This document shows, piece after piece, positions 10,096 to 20,272 of a DNA stretch of 64,000 nucleotides; position 1 is the first letter of the stretch, and every line of letters starts with the position of its first letter. This DNA is from Eriocheir sinensis. Taxonomy: Eukaryota > Arthropoda > Malacostraca > Decapoda > Varunidae. Below the pieces are notes generated by a model, which made no database searches, was not told where the DNA came from, and saw nothing but the letters and a program-made list of their open reading frames with translations. Made by a program: the position numbers and the translations under genes. Where the stretch lies: contig NC_066531.1 in the NCBI RefSeq assembly GCF_024679095.1, positions 9,650,962 through 9,714,961 of the forward strand, given 5' to 3'.

Positions 10096-10311
10096 TTCAA
10101 TGTAAATCATTACTGATGGAAGTCAGCGTGCGTGCTAAAACAATGAGTTTGAAAGAAAAACATGATCACATAGTTTTGAAAGAACGGCAGCTGGGCTACA
10201 ACCTAGGTTCATTCCAGGATGTATAAAGAAACGCTGAACACATAATAAAACACATATAACCACTGATAGCCTCCCACAAGTGCAGAGAAAGTAATATATA
10301 TAGGAACTGCG
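10096..10311. repeat. 215-bp dispersed repeat, copy 1
   Basis: Begins 'tgtaaatcattactgatgg' and runs to 'gtaatatatataggaactgcg'. A second copy at 39,695-39,908 is over 90% identical by eye in the same orientation. No ORF, no obvious terminal inverted repeat. Could be a MITE or a piece of a longer element. Confidence 0.8.
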
Positions 10312-10412
10312 GTGAGTCTCGTCTACACGGCCGCGCTGTGTAGACGTGCGTTGTCCTGCTGCTCCGTCCGTGGATGCTCTGCCTTCCACGGAATAAACGG
10401 TGTCTAGGGGAC

Positions 10413-11955
10413 ATGGCGGACGAGCACTCCTACTCGGCGGCTTCCGGGCAGTGTCCTGCCCCTGAGGAACGGCGCCTATGGTCTGAAGAGATTGAAGGTT
10501 TGGAGGACTCTGCAGAACTTGACCCTCGCCTTTCTTCGGATGACCACTCGGCCAGTGCTAGCAAGCGGCTCAAGCCGGATAATCCTGGCCGCCTATCCCC
10601 CCCTGCCTCTCCTGTTGCTGCTGCCGCCGCACCCATGGAGGGTGTGCAGTCTGGTAGCTCCGAGACTGTCCTCGTCGACGGTGAGGTGCCCCTGGAGGAC
10701 ACGCACCCAGCCGCGGACCCTGCTGCTGCGGCCCGCCCCACCCGCCGCCGCCTTGACTCCCCCGTCGAGGCCGGGCTGACACCAGCCCAGCAATACGAAT
10801 GGTTTGCCTCTCTTCTGAAGCAGCACGGTGAGTTGGAGCCGCTCTTCAAGGAAGGTAGGCTCCGACCTTATCTCACGGTGAGGGACGACATCGCCTTCTA
10901 CAAATAGCTCATCACTGACGGGTTCCTCGACGTAGTTTTGGTCGAGAATGCAGCGGAGCGGCAGCACACCGTCATCGTCCACAATGTGCCGCTCTACATG
11001 AACGCCAACCTGATTGCGCTCGGACAACTTCCTGTGGATCAAGCGCAGGTATGCAGGCACGGCCCCTCGCCCGCAGCTTCTTGGAGCGGTGGTTTGCCAC
11101 GTCCCGACGGAGGTGCACCTCCTCGGGGTGGGTCGTAAATCTGTGGAGCCCTACACGGCGGAGCCCGACATCTGCCGACACTGTTGCCGGTGGGGCCATC
11201 AGGAGTGGCGCTGCAGATCGGCCCCTCGGTGCCGGTATTGTGCAGGCACGCACAAATCAGCTCTATGCCTCCAGAGGATCCAGGCGGGCACACTCGTCCC
11301 CCGAAAGTGCTGCAACTGTGGTGGTGAGCACAACGCCCACTACCACTCCTGCCCGGTGAAGCCTATACCATCTAGGACCGCGGCGCCTGACCTCCACCCT
11401 CAGCAGGGCCGCCCTAGGCTTGTGTTCCGCCCTGCTCCTCTCCCTCAGTCCTCGGCTTGGGGCCGGGGGGCTCCCTCGACGTCCGAGTTTCCGCCCCCGC
11501 CAGGCTCCTCCACCCCTGCTGCCCCAGCCTCATCCGCTGCCACCTCTGTGCCTCGCCAGACTCCTGCTCCGGCACTCCAGCCGCAGCCTACCGTCCCCAC
11601 TGTGTCAGGTGCCAGTCCACCCGCTGTCGCTGGGTCGAATCCTGTCCTCAATCAGATCCTCGCTGCGGTCACCAAGCTGCAGGAGGCGCTGGCTACGACG
11701 ATCTCCAGGGTGGCGGCCTTGGAGCAGCGAGTCTCCACGCCCCCGCCTGCGCGTGAGCTCCCCTCCATCCCAGCCCCTGCTCCATCTTCAGCCTCGGCCC
11801 CGTGCCCTGCCCTGCCGTCTGCTGGTGAGGCCATGGATGCCGATAGTGGGGACAGTGTGGTTCCACCTGAGGGCCAGATGCCGAACACCCCTGCAACCCC
11901 ACCGGCTGTGGAAATTGAAGCTGCCAAGGGACCGGCCGAACCCCGCCATAGCTAG
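10413..11955 (+). pseudogene. LINE-D ORF1 (gag-like, zinc knuckles)
   Basis: Starts MADEHSYSAASGQC at 10,413 and reads through one stop (10,905) and one frameshift (11,020-11,050) to a stop at 11,953. The central part, with VIVHNVPLYMNANLI, is followed by three knuckle-like motifs: CRHCCRWGHQEWRC, CRYCAGTHKSALC and CCNCGGEHNAHYHSC. The last 200 residues are Pro/Ala-rich with a short coiled coil. The three-knuckle pattern with a Pro-rich tail is typical of R1/I-group LINE ORF1 proteins, which bind the element RNA. Two lesions make it non-functional as it stands. Confidence 0.8.
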
Positions 11956-12106
11956 ACGGGTCCTTCGCCTTCACCTGCTGATCCTCCACCGCAGTGGGAG
12001 GCCACACTCCAGGTGCTGCTGGCGCAGTTTGCTTCCTTGACTCAGCAGGTGGCCGAGCTCCATCACCGGATCACCCCACTCCTTCACCGCCAACCACCCC
12101 CTCCTG

Positions 12107-12757
12107 ACCAGTGAGTGTGTCCGCCTCTTAACTTGGAATGTCAACGGGCTGCATGCCCGCTTCACTGACCTTCATTCCTATGTACTATCTCATAGGCCAG
12201 ATATCGTTGTTCTTCAGGAGGCTGGGCCGCGGGTGTCGGACCTGAGGGGTTATGATTTATATGTCCTAGATGGGGCCGCGGGCAGCACCCGGGGAATGGC
12301 TACGTATGTCAGACAGGGGACGGCGATAGTTTTTGAGGACATGGGTATTAATGAGGGCATTGAATATATCACTGTCTCTTTACTCCATATGGGTGAAACC
12401 CTATTTTTTGTTAACACGTATGTTCATGCGGGGGCTTTAAATCTTGCTAACTTTCCTGATTATGTTCATGAGGAGCCGACTGTTCTTGCGGGGGATCTTA
12501 ACTCTCGCCACCGGGATCTTGGTAGTCACCGCACCAGCAGTGTCAATGGTGTCCGCTGGAAGGCCTTCCTTAATGCCTCCGAGACGGCTGTCCTCACGTG
12601 GGACAATGGGCCCACATATGTTCAGGGGGACAGCACAGTTGCTCTCCAGTCTCCACAGCGCGCGGACCTACTTCTCACCCGGACCTTCTCCAGCAACAGC
12701 TGTCGCCTCCTAGCGATCGAGCTGCTGCTGGGAGAGCCAGCTCTTGACCCAGTTTGA
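12107..12757 (+). pseudogene. LINE-D ORF2, endonuclease domain only
   Basis: An uninterrupted frame from about 12,107 gives LLTWNVNGLHARFTDLHSYV and RPDIVVLQEAGP (EEP active-site Asn and Glu), then VLAGDLNSRHRDLGS (D-x-N) and QRADLLLTR. The S-D-H block near the end of the domain and everything after it are missing; the frame stops at 12,757. In intact relatives a reverse transcriptase follows. Confidence 0.78.
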
Positions 12758-12907
12758 GGAGTACCTGCCCTTTGTGGAGTTTGTTTTGTGCAGCTTAAGC
12801 GGGCCCTTTTTGGGGCACTGCTCCGTGTGCTTACGAGTGTTACCGCAAGTGCTTGCGATTAGTGTTTTCGAGTGTTTTGCGTGTCTCCGCTGTGCTCTCT
12901 TGTAGGG

Positions 12908-13181
12908 CACTGAGTTGAGTGTGTTGCGCTTTGTGTACGCTGCGTTTGTAGTGTTGTGTTCGTTGCGGTAGCACGCCTGCGACTCCGGCTCAGGCGCCGC
13001 TTGTGTATTGTGTTTTCTTGCCGTGCCCATTCACAGGGTGTGGGCACAGAGTTGAGCGCGTTGTGCTCTGTGTACGGTGCGTTTCTAGTGTTGTCTTCAG
13101 TGCGGTAGCACGCCTGCGTCTCGGGCTCAGGCGCCGCTTGCGTGTTGTGTTTTCTTGCCGTGCCCAGTCACAGGGTGTGGC
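12908..13181 (+). repeat. 137-bp tandem pair in LINE-E 5' UTR
   Basis: Two full copies (12,908-13,044 and 13,045-13,181) of a GC- and T-rich unit containing 'ggtagcacgcctgcg', 'ggctcaggcgccgctt' and 'ttttcttgccgtgccca', with traces of a third on either side. They lie directly upstream of the LINE-E ORF1 start. Tandem 5' UTR monomers act as promoters in some LINEs; that role here is inference. Confidence 0.8.
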
Positions 13182-13255
13182 TCCGAGTGATCGTGCGTTG
13201 TTAGGTGTGAAGTTCAGTGTGAAGTGTACTGTATGATAGACACTGTCTGACAGAC

Positions 13256-14888
13256 ATGTCTGTCGTCGCCCCCCTAAAGGCCGTCTCCTTGGAGACGCCC
13301 AAGAGGAAGGCCGACCGGTCGCCATTGGACCACAAGCCACCCAGGAAGCGGTTGCTGGAGGACGACGCCCTACCATTGCTCTCGGACCCGGAGTCCTCGG
13401 AGCAAGAGCTAGACCGATCGTCTACCAGCGCCGACCCCGAGTTTGTGACACAAGAGAAGAGGAAGACCGTGCAGCAGAGGAAGAGGCAGCAGACACTAGC
13501 CGTGGAGGTCGCCCCCGCCCCCCGGGCAGCGGCGGCGGATCGGAGGAGCCCCACGGAGGGGCCCCCCGGTACCGCCTAGTGCACAGGGGAGACTGCACCA
13601 GCGATTACCTCGCGGTGCGGCACCTGGAGACCCTCCGCCGCCCGGCGCCGGCTGTGCACCTCCAGACCCCGACGCCCTTCCTCCTCACTCCGAGGGACGC
13701 GGCCGCGGCGGAGTTTCTCGAGAAGGTGGTAGCTCGTCGCCCTCGAGGCGTTGTCCTCCAGAGGCTGGAGCAGGTACCGAGGAGAGTGAAGGGGGTGCTT
13801 GTGGGGTACCCCCTCGAGTACGATGCTGAGGACATCAGGAGACTGACAGACAGCGGGGTGACTCACGTCAGGCGTTGCCATGTCGTGAGAGAAGGACGGA
13901 GACAACCCACGAGGAACGTGGAACTAGTCATGGACCGGGAATCACTTCCCAAGGACCCGTCCCGCGGCTGGCTCGGCAGGTACCGCGTACGGCCCTTCGC
14001 AGAGGAGCCGACGCGGTGCTTCAAGTGTCAGAAGTTTGGCCACGTGGCCAGGCTCTGCCGCGGCTCGCGGCTAACCTGCGCGGTGTACGCGGGCAACCAC
14101 GACTCCATCGTGTGCATTGGAGCCAGACGGGAGGAGGCCAGCCGGCCCCCGCCGAGATGCGGAGGCGGCGTCTTCCACCCACGGAGAGGGGGCCGGTGCC
14201 TCAGCCGCGAGGCCACGGCCAGGCGGAGATGACGGCGCCACCACGGCCCCCGCCCCCGACGGAGGAAGACTACCCACCGTTACCCGCTCAGCAGCCACAG
14301 CGGCCAGGGAGCGCACCCCGGCGCAGGAGGAACCGCAAAAAGAAGAGACGACCAGCAGCCGCGGCGGAGGGACCCACACCCGCCCCAGTGGAGCGGCGCA
14401 CGCCCACAGGGACGGAACACCTCAACCCAGCCGGAGCGGAGACGCGTGCGTCGTCCGGGGCGGAGGCCGCCCCGCCGCTCGACCGTGCGAGGAGGATGAG
14501 CGCGCCCGGCCGCCTCGACGATGGATTGTTGAAGATGGTTTGGGTCAGCCCAGACCCCACCAGGAAAGCGACCGTCACGTATCGCCCCACCACTCCGACC
14601 TTCGACCTGCACGCTCTGATGATGCGCCTGCAAGCAGTGATGGCAAGGATGCACTGCGACCTGCTACAAGCCCTGGGCGCCCATCGCACCTCGGCGACGG
14701 ACGCTGTCCTAAAGAGAGCCGAGAACGACCTACTGACCTTGACGCCAGGGACGCCGAGGAAGACGCGACCGACGACGAACTCCGTGGACGAGGAGAACCC
14801 AATGCTGGAGGACCTCCGGGCCGCCCAGGCCCGGAGGGTGTCGAGACCCAAGCCGTCACCCTCCTCCTTAACGGGACGGAGGTTATAG
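13256..14888 (+). pseudogene. LINE-E ORF1 (gag-like, zinc knuckle)
   Basis: Begins MSVVAPLKAVSLETPKRK with a Lys/Arg-rich, NLS-like N-terminus. Frameshifts near 13,575 and near 14,200 move it through all three frames. The middle part reads VKGVLVGYPLEYDAEDIRRL and YRVRPFAEEPTRC, then a CCHC knuckle CFKCQKFGHVARLC and a second, damaged one (CAVYAGNHDSIVC). The third frame is Pro/Ala/Arg-rich with DLHALMMRLQAVMARMH, a probable amphipathic helix, and ends at 14,888. The organisation parallels the ORF1 of LINE-F. Confidence 0.78.
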
Positions 14889-17150
14889 TCTACAATGTAT
14901 ACAGCAAGCCGAGACGTGAGCTTGACCTCACTGAGCTCCTCACTCTTGCCGGAGAGGCCAGCGTCCTTGTTGGAGGCGATTTCAACGCCCACCACGAGGT
15001 GCTGGGATGCAGGAGCAACGCCAACGCTGCAGGGCAGCATCTGGCAACGCTGCTCCAGGATCTTGAGGACGTCGTGCTGCTAAACACAGGCGAGCCGACA
15101 CACGTCCAGGGCAACGCCCTGGACCTCACGTTAGTTTCTATAGTGTTGGCCTCCGGAGCAGACTGGCGACTACACCCGACCTTGACGAGCGACCATTTTG
15201 CGATTCTGACGACGCTCGATGTCCCCCTCCCGCCGAGGGAGGCCGGGCCGAGCAGGTAGCGGCTGGACAGGGCCAACTGGGCCACCTTTCGTAGAGAGGT
15301 GGCTAAGTGGTGGCTTCACTACAGCCAGCCTGAGGACACTGACCGCTTCGACCGCGACCTTGCTGCAGCTTTGACCGACGCCGCCGACAGAGCCATCCCG
15401 AAGGCAGTTGGTCGTAGACCGCCTACCAAGAACGGATGGTTCCGCAGCCCTCGAGTCAGGGAGATGAACCATCGAGTCAACACCATCCGCAAGCGCTTTC
15501 GTAGGGACCGTACGCAGGAAAATCTACAGCTGCTTCGCGAAGCAGTGGATCACGCCCGACAGGTTGCCAGGGAGGAGAGGGAGACCAAGTGGCTGAGTTG
15601 GTGTGAGAGCTTCGGCTCGCACACCAGCCTCGGGACGCTCTGGTCATGCCTCCGGCGGGCAACGGGAGGGAAACCTCCCAGGCCTGCCGCGCATCCCACC
15701 CCGAAGGATGAAGCCAAAAGGCTCATCCGTTCGTACGCGGACCGCGCATCCGCAGGAAACCTGCCCCCAGACGTGCGACGGAGGCAGCAGGAGCTACTAC
15801 AAGGCAGGCTGGCCCGCATCCGGCGTGCGGAGGCCCAGCCTGCAGTCACCGACCCACTCTTTACAAGAGAAGAACTGAAGAGAGCAGAGAAGAGAAGCAG
15901 AGAGACCGCGCCCGGCGAGGATAGTATTACCTACTCCATGTTACGCAACATGGGGTCGGCTGGTGAGAGCGCCCTTCTGGCCCTCATCAACGCCTCCTGG
16001 GAGGCGGGTCGCCTTCCAGTCCGCTGGAAGGCGGCACTCGTCCACCCGATACCGAAACCCAAGGACCCAGGCAAGACACGGCCCATCTCTCTCATCAGCT
16101 GTGCTGCCAAGACAGCTCAGAGAATGGTACTGACTCGCCTACAGTGGCAAATGGGCCCGCCCCATCACAACGTGTACGGGTTCACGGAGGGAAAGAATGC
16201 TGCTAACAGCATGGCCTCCCTTCTGTCCACGATCAACAACCAGCCGGCTGTTGTGGTCTTCCTCGACTAGAGAAGGCCTTCGAGCTGGCCTCGCCCACTG
16301 CCATAGCTGATGCTAAGGTAAGGTTCCAAGGCCACGTCTCCAGCGAGCAGGGCTTCGAGAACGGCACCCCGCAAGGGGGCGTCCTCAGCCCAACGCTTTT
16401 CAACGCCCTCATGGAAGCGCTTCCGCTAGGACGCAACGTCACCCTTCTCAGCTACGCCGACGACCTCGCGTTAATCGCCGTAGGTAGAGGCAACAGGCTC
16501 TCATGGGCACAGAAGGCCCTCGACTCAGTCACCGCTGCCTGCAGAGACCTAGGTCTCTCGGTTTCAGCCGGGAAGTCGAGGGCGATGTCGGTCCACGGCC
16601 CGACGCCTGAGCAGAGCCTGAGGATACAGGGTGTATGACTCGAGTGGTGCACAGCGTACCAGTACCTTGGAGTGTGGATCGACCACAGGCTCACCTTCTC
16701 GAAGGAGGCTGAGTACCTGAAGAGTAGGATGAAGTGCCGGCTCACCGTGATGCGGAGGATGACGACCACGAGAGCGGGGGCGACGCACCGAGTCCTTAAA
16801 CTGTATTACGTACAAGCCGTCCGTTCCCTTGCGGACTACGCGGCGGTGGCGATGGTGTCCCTCTCAGACAACGTCGTGACTTCTCTCGAGAGGAGCCAGA
16901 ACGCCGCGCTGCGGCATATCCTCGGAGCGCGCAGGTGGACGAAGCTAGAGGCTCTGCGAGCCGAGGCTGAGCTCCCTCTCTTGATGCTCCGGATCGAACA
17001 GGTGGCAGCCGCGTGGGCAGCCAAAACAGTCGTCAGACTGTCCGACACCCCTTCGAGACGGAGGTTACTAACCTCTCTAGCACAGGATGCCAGGATTTTC
17101 AACGGTAGGACGTGGTCACGAGGGTTAGCGAGAGCAACCCGACTATTCTA
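14853..17150 (+). pseudogene. LINE-E ORF2: partial endonuclease plus RT
   Basis: The endonuclease starts mid-domain (VIVYNVYSKPRRELD, VLVGGDFNAHHEVLGC, LTSDHFAILTTLD), so its first half with the catalytic Asn and Glu is deleted and ORF1 runs straight into it. A stop at 15,257 precedes the RT. RT shows KTRPISLISCAAKTAQRM, then a 1-base loss at about 16,267 inside block A. About 25 residues that LINE-F keeps between ASAHAIL and VRFQG are deleted. GTPQGGVLSPTLFNAL and SYADDLALIAVG follow. Another stop lies at 16,636. It ends near 17,150 without the RNase H that LINE-F has. At least four lesions, so it is dead. Confidence 0.85.
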
Positions 17151-17283
17151 TTCCATTCCCCCACCACCCTATTACTAAACCAATGCCTGCCCACTTCCCT
17201 CCTAAATCTATACTTTTCTAATTTAAGTCAATTACTGCATGTTCTATCTTGCCAAACATCTTTTGCAAAAGTTAACCAGCATC

Positions 17284-17482
17284 TCCAGCAAGATGGCGCC
17301 ACTATAAAAAAAACACTCGCCTGCGCCAGAACGGACTGGGCCGACCATCAGGCCCCACCTGGAAGAAGCCTTGGGCCGACCATCAGGCCCCACCTGGAAG
17401 AAGCCTTGGGCCGACCATCAGGCCCCACCGGGAAGATGCCTACCGGCGCAATAGGCAACAACGTAAAAAAAAAAAAAAAAAA
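17284..17482 (+). mobile_element. SINE copy 1, 5'-truncated
   Basis: Starts 'cagcaagatggcgccactata', then three copies of a 35-bp module ('gggccgaccatcaggccccacctggaagaagcctt'), then 'ccggcgcaataggcaacaacgt' and a 20-bp A-run. It matches the 3' half of the complete SINE at 44,846-45,222, which has only two modules. The tRNA-like head is missing. Confidence 0.85.
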
Positions 17483-17483
17483 A

Positions 17484-17700
17484 ATCTCCACTCTCATCCC
17501 TTACACTGATAAAATCTGGAGCAGCCTTCCTTCGTCTGCATTTACTCCTGCTTATAACTTGACGTTCAAGAAGAGTGTATCAAGACTCTACTTTTGTCTG
17601 TTTGGGAGCGGTGGGTACTGGGGCTTTTTTTTCTGGAACGCTTTGTTGCCCTTGAGCTGTCTCCTTTGTTTAAAGAAAATAATGATTAAATAAATAGAAG
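17484..17700 (+). pseudogene. LINE ORF2 C-terminal scrap
   Basis: Plus-strand reading DKIWSSLPSSAFTPAYNLTF with FKKSVSRLYF, matching the usual end of Jockey/RTE-like ORF2 proteins (W-x-S-L-P, then F-K-x-x-V). About 60 residues only, followed by an AT-rich 3' tail. Confidence 0.55.
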
Positions 17701-17783
17701 TTGGCCGCCAAAGCTTCCAATACATTTTGGTGCCATATCTACAAGTGGCTGGTGACTGTAAGTATCTCGGCAACCTGCATGCA

Positions 17784-18160
17784 TGTAACGGGCTTGTCGG
17801 GGGGCGTTTAAAGGGTGTTGATTAAGACTTCAGCTTCCTTAAGGCGAATTATATTCGTAGCCTTTATGTACAAGAAGCGACGGAGCGAGAGCGACTGTCG
17901 TTGTGTGTCAGTCGGACTCTCGTGAAGGAGTGGCGAGTTACAGGTTGGAAAATAATGGTTACAATTGGTCACGTATGTCAAGGTGACCTCCACGCACCAT
18001 CGGAGTGCTAAGTATACAAAACTGAGACGGTAAACACTGACGGACGACATTCCTATAAGGTGGCGTGATCTATCTGTCGTGGGGTTTTTCCATTGACAAT
18101 TGTATGCCTAATTCGTGGTGATATTAAATAATAATAATACATTGATATCCTACTATAACA
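17784..18160 (-). repeat. Gypsy-2 3' LTR (377 bp)
   Basis: In plus-strand orientation TGTAACGGGCTTGTC ... CCTACTATAACA. Matches 26,035-26,411 over its full length with two visible substitutions ('gggggg' versus 'ggggtg' near the start, and 'gacctcc' versus 'gaccccc'). Confidence 0.95.
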
Positions 18161-18600
18161 CTGCTCGGTCACCTACCAGTGATCGCGACCTCGCGATATA
18201 TAAAAATCGAAATAGCAGTCTAGGTACCATGAACATACATAGTGGGAGTTTGTCAAGCAGACTGCCTATGATACAATTATATTAAAACACTGGCTATGTA
18301 AGAACAGATGTGGAATTATAATATAAATAGGGAGAGGGAAACCACAACGTGTGTGACATGAAACATAAGAAACCTCTCAAAAGATAAATATAAGGACACA
18401 TGGAGAAGAAACTATCAACTGGCATAGTTACAGACAATGAAACGTTGATCTAGCTCCTAAAAAAAAAATACAGTAGTGAAACACAGTACAATGTGAAGTA
18501 GAGGAGCAGCCAGGTTTCTGTCCCCTGACTTGTCTGAGAAAAGGAAAACTACCTTGCCAGTGGCCTCCCGGCATCCAGTCGCCGTGTCTGCACAACCAAA
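18161..18600. other. Gypsy-2 region between env and 3' LTR
   Basis: About 440 bp with no ORF. The minus-strand sequence directly before the 3' LTR (GGTAGGTGACCGAGCAG) is only weakly purine-rich, so no clear polypurine tract is visible. Confidence 0.5.
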
Positions 18601-20245
18601 TAAACGTGCAGGACAGAGTTTCTCCTAATAAGGTAGCACATGACGACGAGACTGACGAACATCAGAAACATTGGTACAAAAAAAATCCAGGGTACAGGTA
18701 GGGGAGATGCAAAAAATCAGGCAGCGTTTCCTCCAGGGTTTCCGCAAACTCTGTTTTGTTCGCGAAAGACAATGAATTAAGGGAATTAGTCACATACGAG
18801 ATGCTGGAGAAATGAATGTCATCGAGAGACCGTAGAGGAAACACTCGATGGGAAATATTGGCCGTGAAAACCAGACGAATCCGGGACGGGTACGTTGTTA
18901 TATTAGTGGAGCGGATATAGCATGCTTCCGCTATGGCATAGTGACCAGTAACCCGTTGATAAGTGGTACCCTCCGGGCAGATGACCGATACATAGAAGGA
19001 CTGAGGGAAATAAAAATAATGCAGACCCTGAAAGTTCTTATGGAAAACAGGAGTTGGTGTTAGCTGCTTGTAAGGGCACATGGAAAGAGCGTCAGACTCG
19101 TTCACGCGGGTGAGTGCGATCTCTCATACCCCTCCCCGAACTTGAATGAAGGAAAATAGATACGCAGAGCAATAGAATCGCCCGAAGACCGTCTCCTTGC
19201 AATACTGCAAGAGTGAGTAGCTACCGTTGAATACAGAGCGAAATCCTTCGCGATTAGAACAAGAGACGGGACGTGTCCAGGGCTAACACACTGTCCTTTG
19301 CTGAAAAAGGAACGGGACAATTTCGTGTGCCTCAAACACGTCCGCCGTCTGAAATGGAACATGAATGATTATGGCATCAGGGGTGAGGCTGGACTCAATC
19401 AAGGGGTAAAAATATTGACTCATGTCCGGGGTGAATAAAGGTGTTAGGCTATAATTTTGATACCCGATCTGGACAGTCGTTCTCAAATCGTGTAGAGGGA
19501 ACAAGGCAGGTGTGACTCTACCGTGCGCTGCGTCAACCACGTTGCTAATAACCTGCTGATTTGCCGTTGCGACGGAGTTAATGACGTTTTCCAATACATG
19601 CAAGGCCTGATCTAGGAGGAGAAACTGATTCACCTGGTCGATCTGTTTGACCACTATGTTGATAACCTCTACCATCTTATTTGTCTGCTCTAGCAGTACC
19701 GCAATGTTAGTATGCAATTGCGCAAGTTTCCTACAATTGGCGTTGATCACCCTGCGATTTCGAGCAGCAAAGGAAAGTACATGAGCGTAGTGGTCCCGCA
19801 AATCGCGAACGTCCTCGTCGGTAGCCGTACCGAAAAGGAACTTTGAGGCGGACCCAACGATGTTGAGCAACCCCCTCTTTACCCGAGAGTGAACTGAGTG
19901 AAAACTATAATCCATGTTTACCTCATCAACTTTTCCCCGTAAGAACAGAATCCTATCCTCCAGTAGTTGAAAAAGAGTCAGAGAGTTGGTACTAGAAGGA
20001 GCCTTTGATTCCCTAGTCTTGGTAGCCCGGATAGCGTCTGCCATGCCGAGTAGTTTTTCTGAGGCTATCCTGATTGTGTCCGTGGTGTTGGTCAAGGAAG
20101 TATATGGATATTTTACGAGGAGCACATCTTCTATGAGGAAGACCTCTCCTATGTGTGCCGTGAGGGCACCAGGCTTCAGGTGGATGGGTGTTGTTGCAAG
20201 CAGGGAGCCGAGGGACAACAAGATGATCAGAAAACGCAACATCAT
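18600..20245 (-). pseudogene. Gypsy-2 env, baculovirus F-like, frameshifted
   Basis: Starts at 20,245 with a hydrophobic signal peptide (residues 1-18). A furin-type site RVKR (residues 121-124) is followed by GLLNIVGSASKFLFG, the fusion-peptide-like start of the larger subunit in F-type envelope proteins, then a long heptad-rich stretch (residues about 150-220). The first frame stops at 19,283. Recognisable continuation is found in a second frame (19,110-19,350), a third (18,662-19,105, Cys-containing, with NIT and ANIS sugar sites), and a hydrophobic membrane span ending RRNS in yet another frame around 18,605-18,680. At least three frameshifts separate these parts, so no full envelope can be made. 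In errantiviruses env mRNA is spliced from the genomic RNA. Confidence 0.85.
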
Positions 20246-20272
20246 GATCTGAAAGTGGTGGGAATGAAGTAT

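Larger units (their letters stand above)
10313..12757 (+). mobile_element. LINE-D (R1/I-type), 3'-truncated
   Basis: The element has a 5' UTR of about 100 bp with a GTCTACAC...GTGTAGAC hairpin at 10,321-10,345, an ORF1 with three zinc knuckles and the first part of ORF2 (endonuclease). RT is absent: the sequence breaks at about 12,757 where the 5' UTR of LINE-E begins. Losing the 3' end while keeping the 5' end is the reverse of the usual LINE truncation, so a later insertion or deletion cut it. Confidence 0.75.

Noticed and set aside
10430..11060. Minus-strand ORFs of 90-155 codons over LINE-D ORF1
   Set aside because: Shadows of GC-rich plus-strand coding sequence; the zinc knuckles and endonuclease motifs are on the plus strand.
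14288..15040. A 250-codon minus-strand ORF over LINE-E
   Set aside because: Antisense of ORF1/endonuclease; no domain and codon content explained by the GC-rich plus-strand gene.
18848..19063. Plus-strand ORF over env
   Set aside because: Antisense of the env remnant; no domain.
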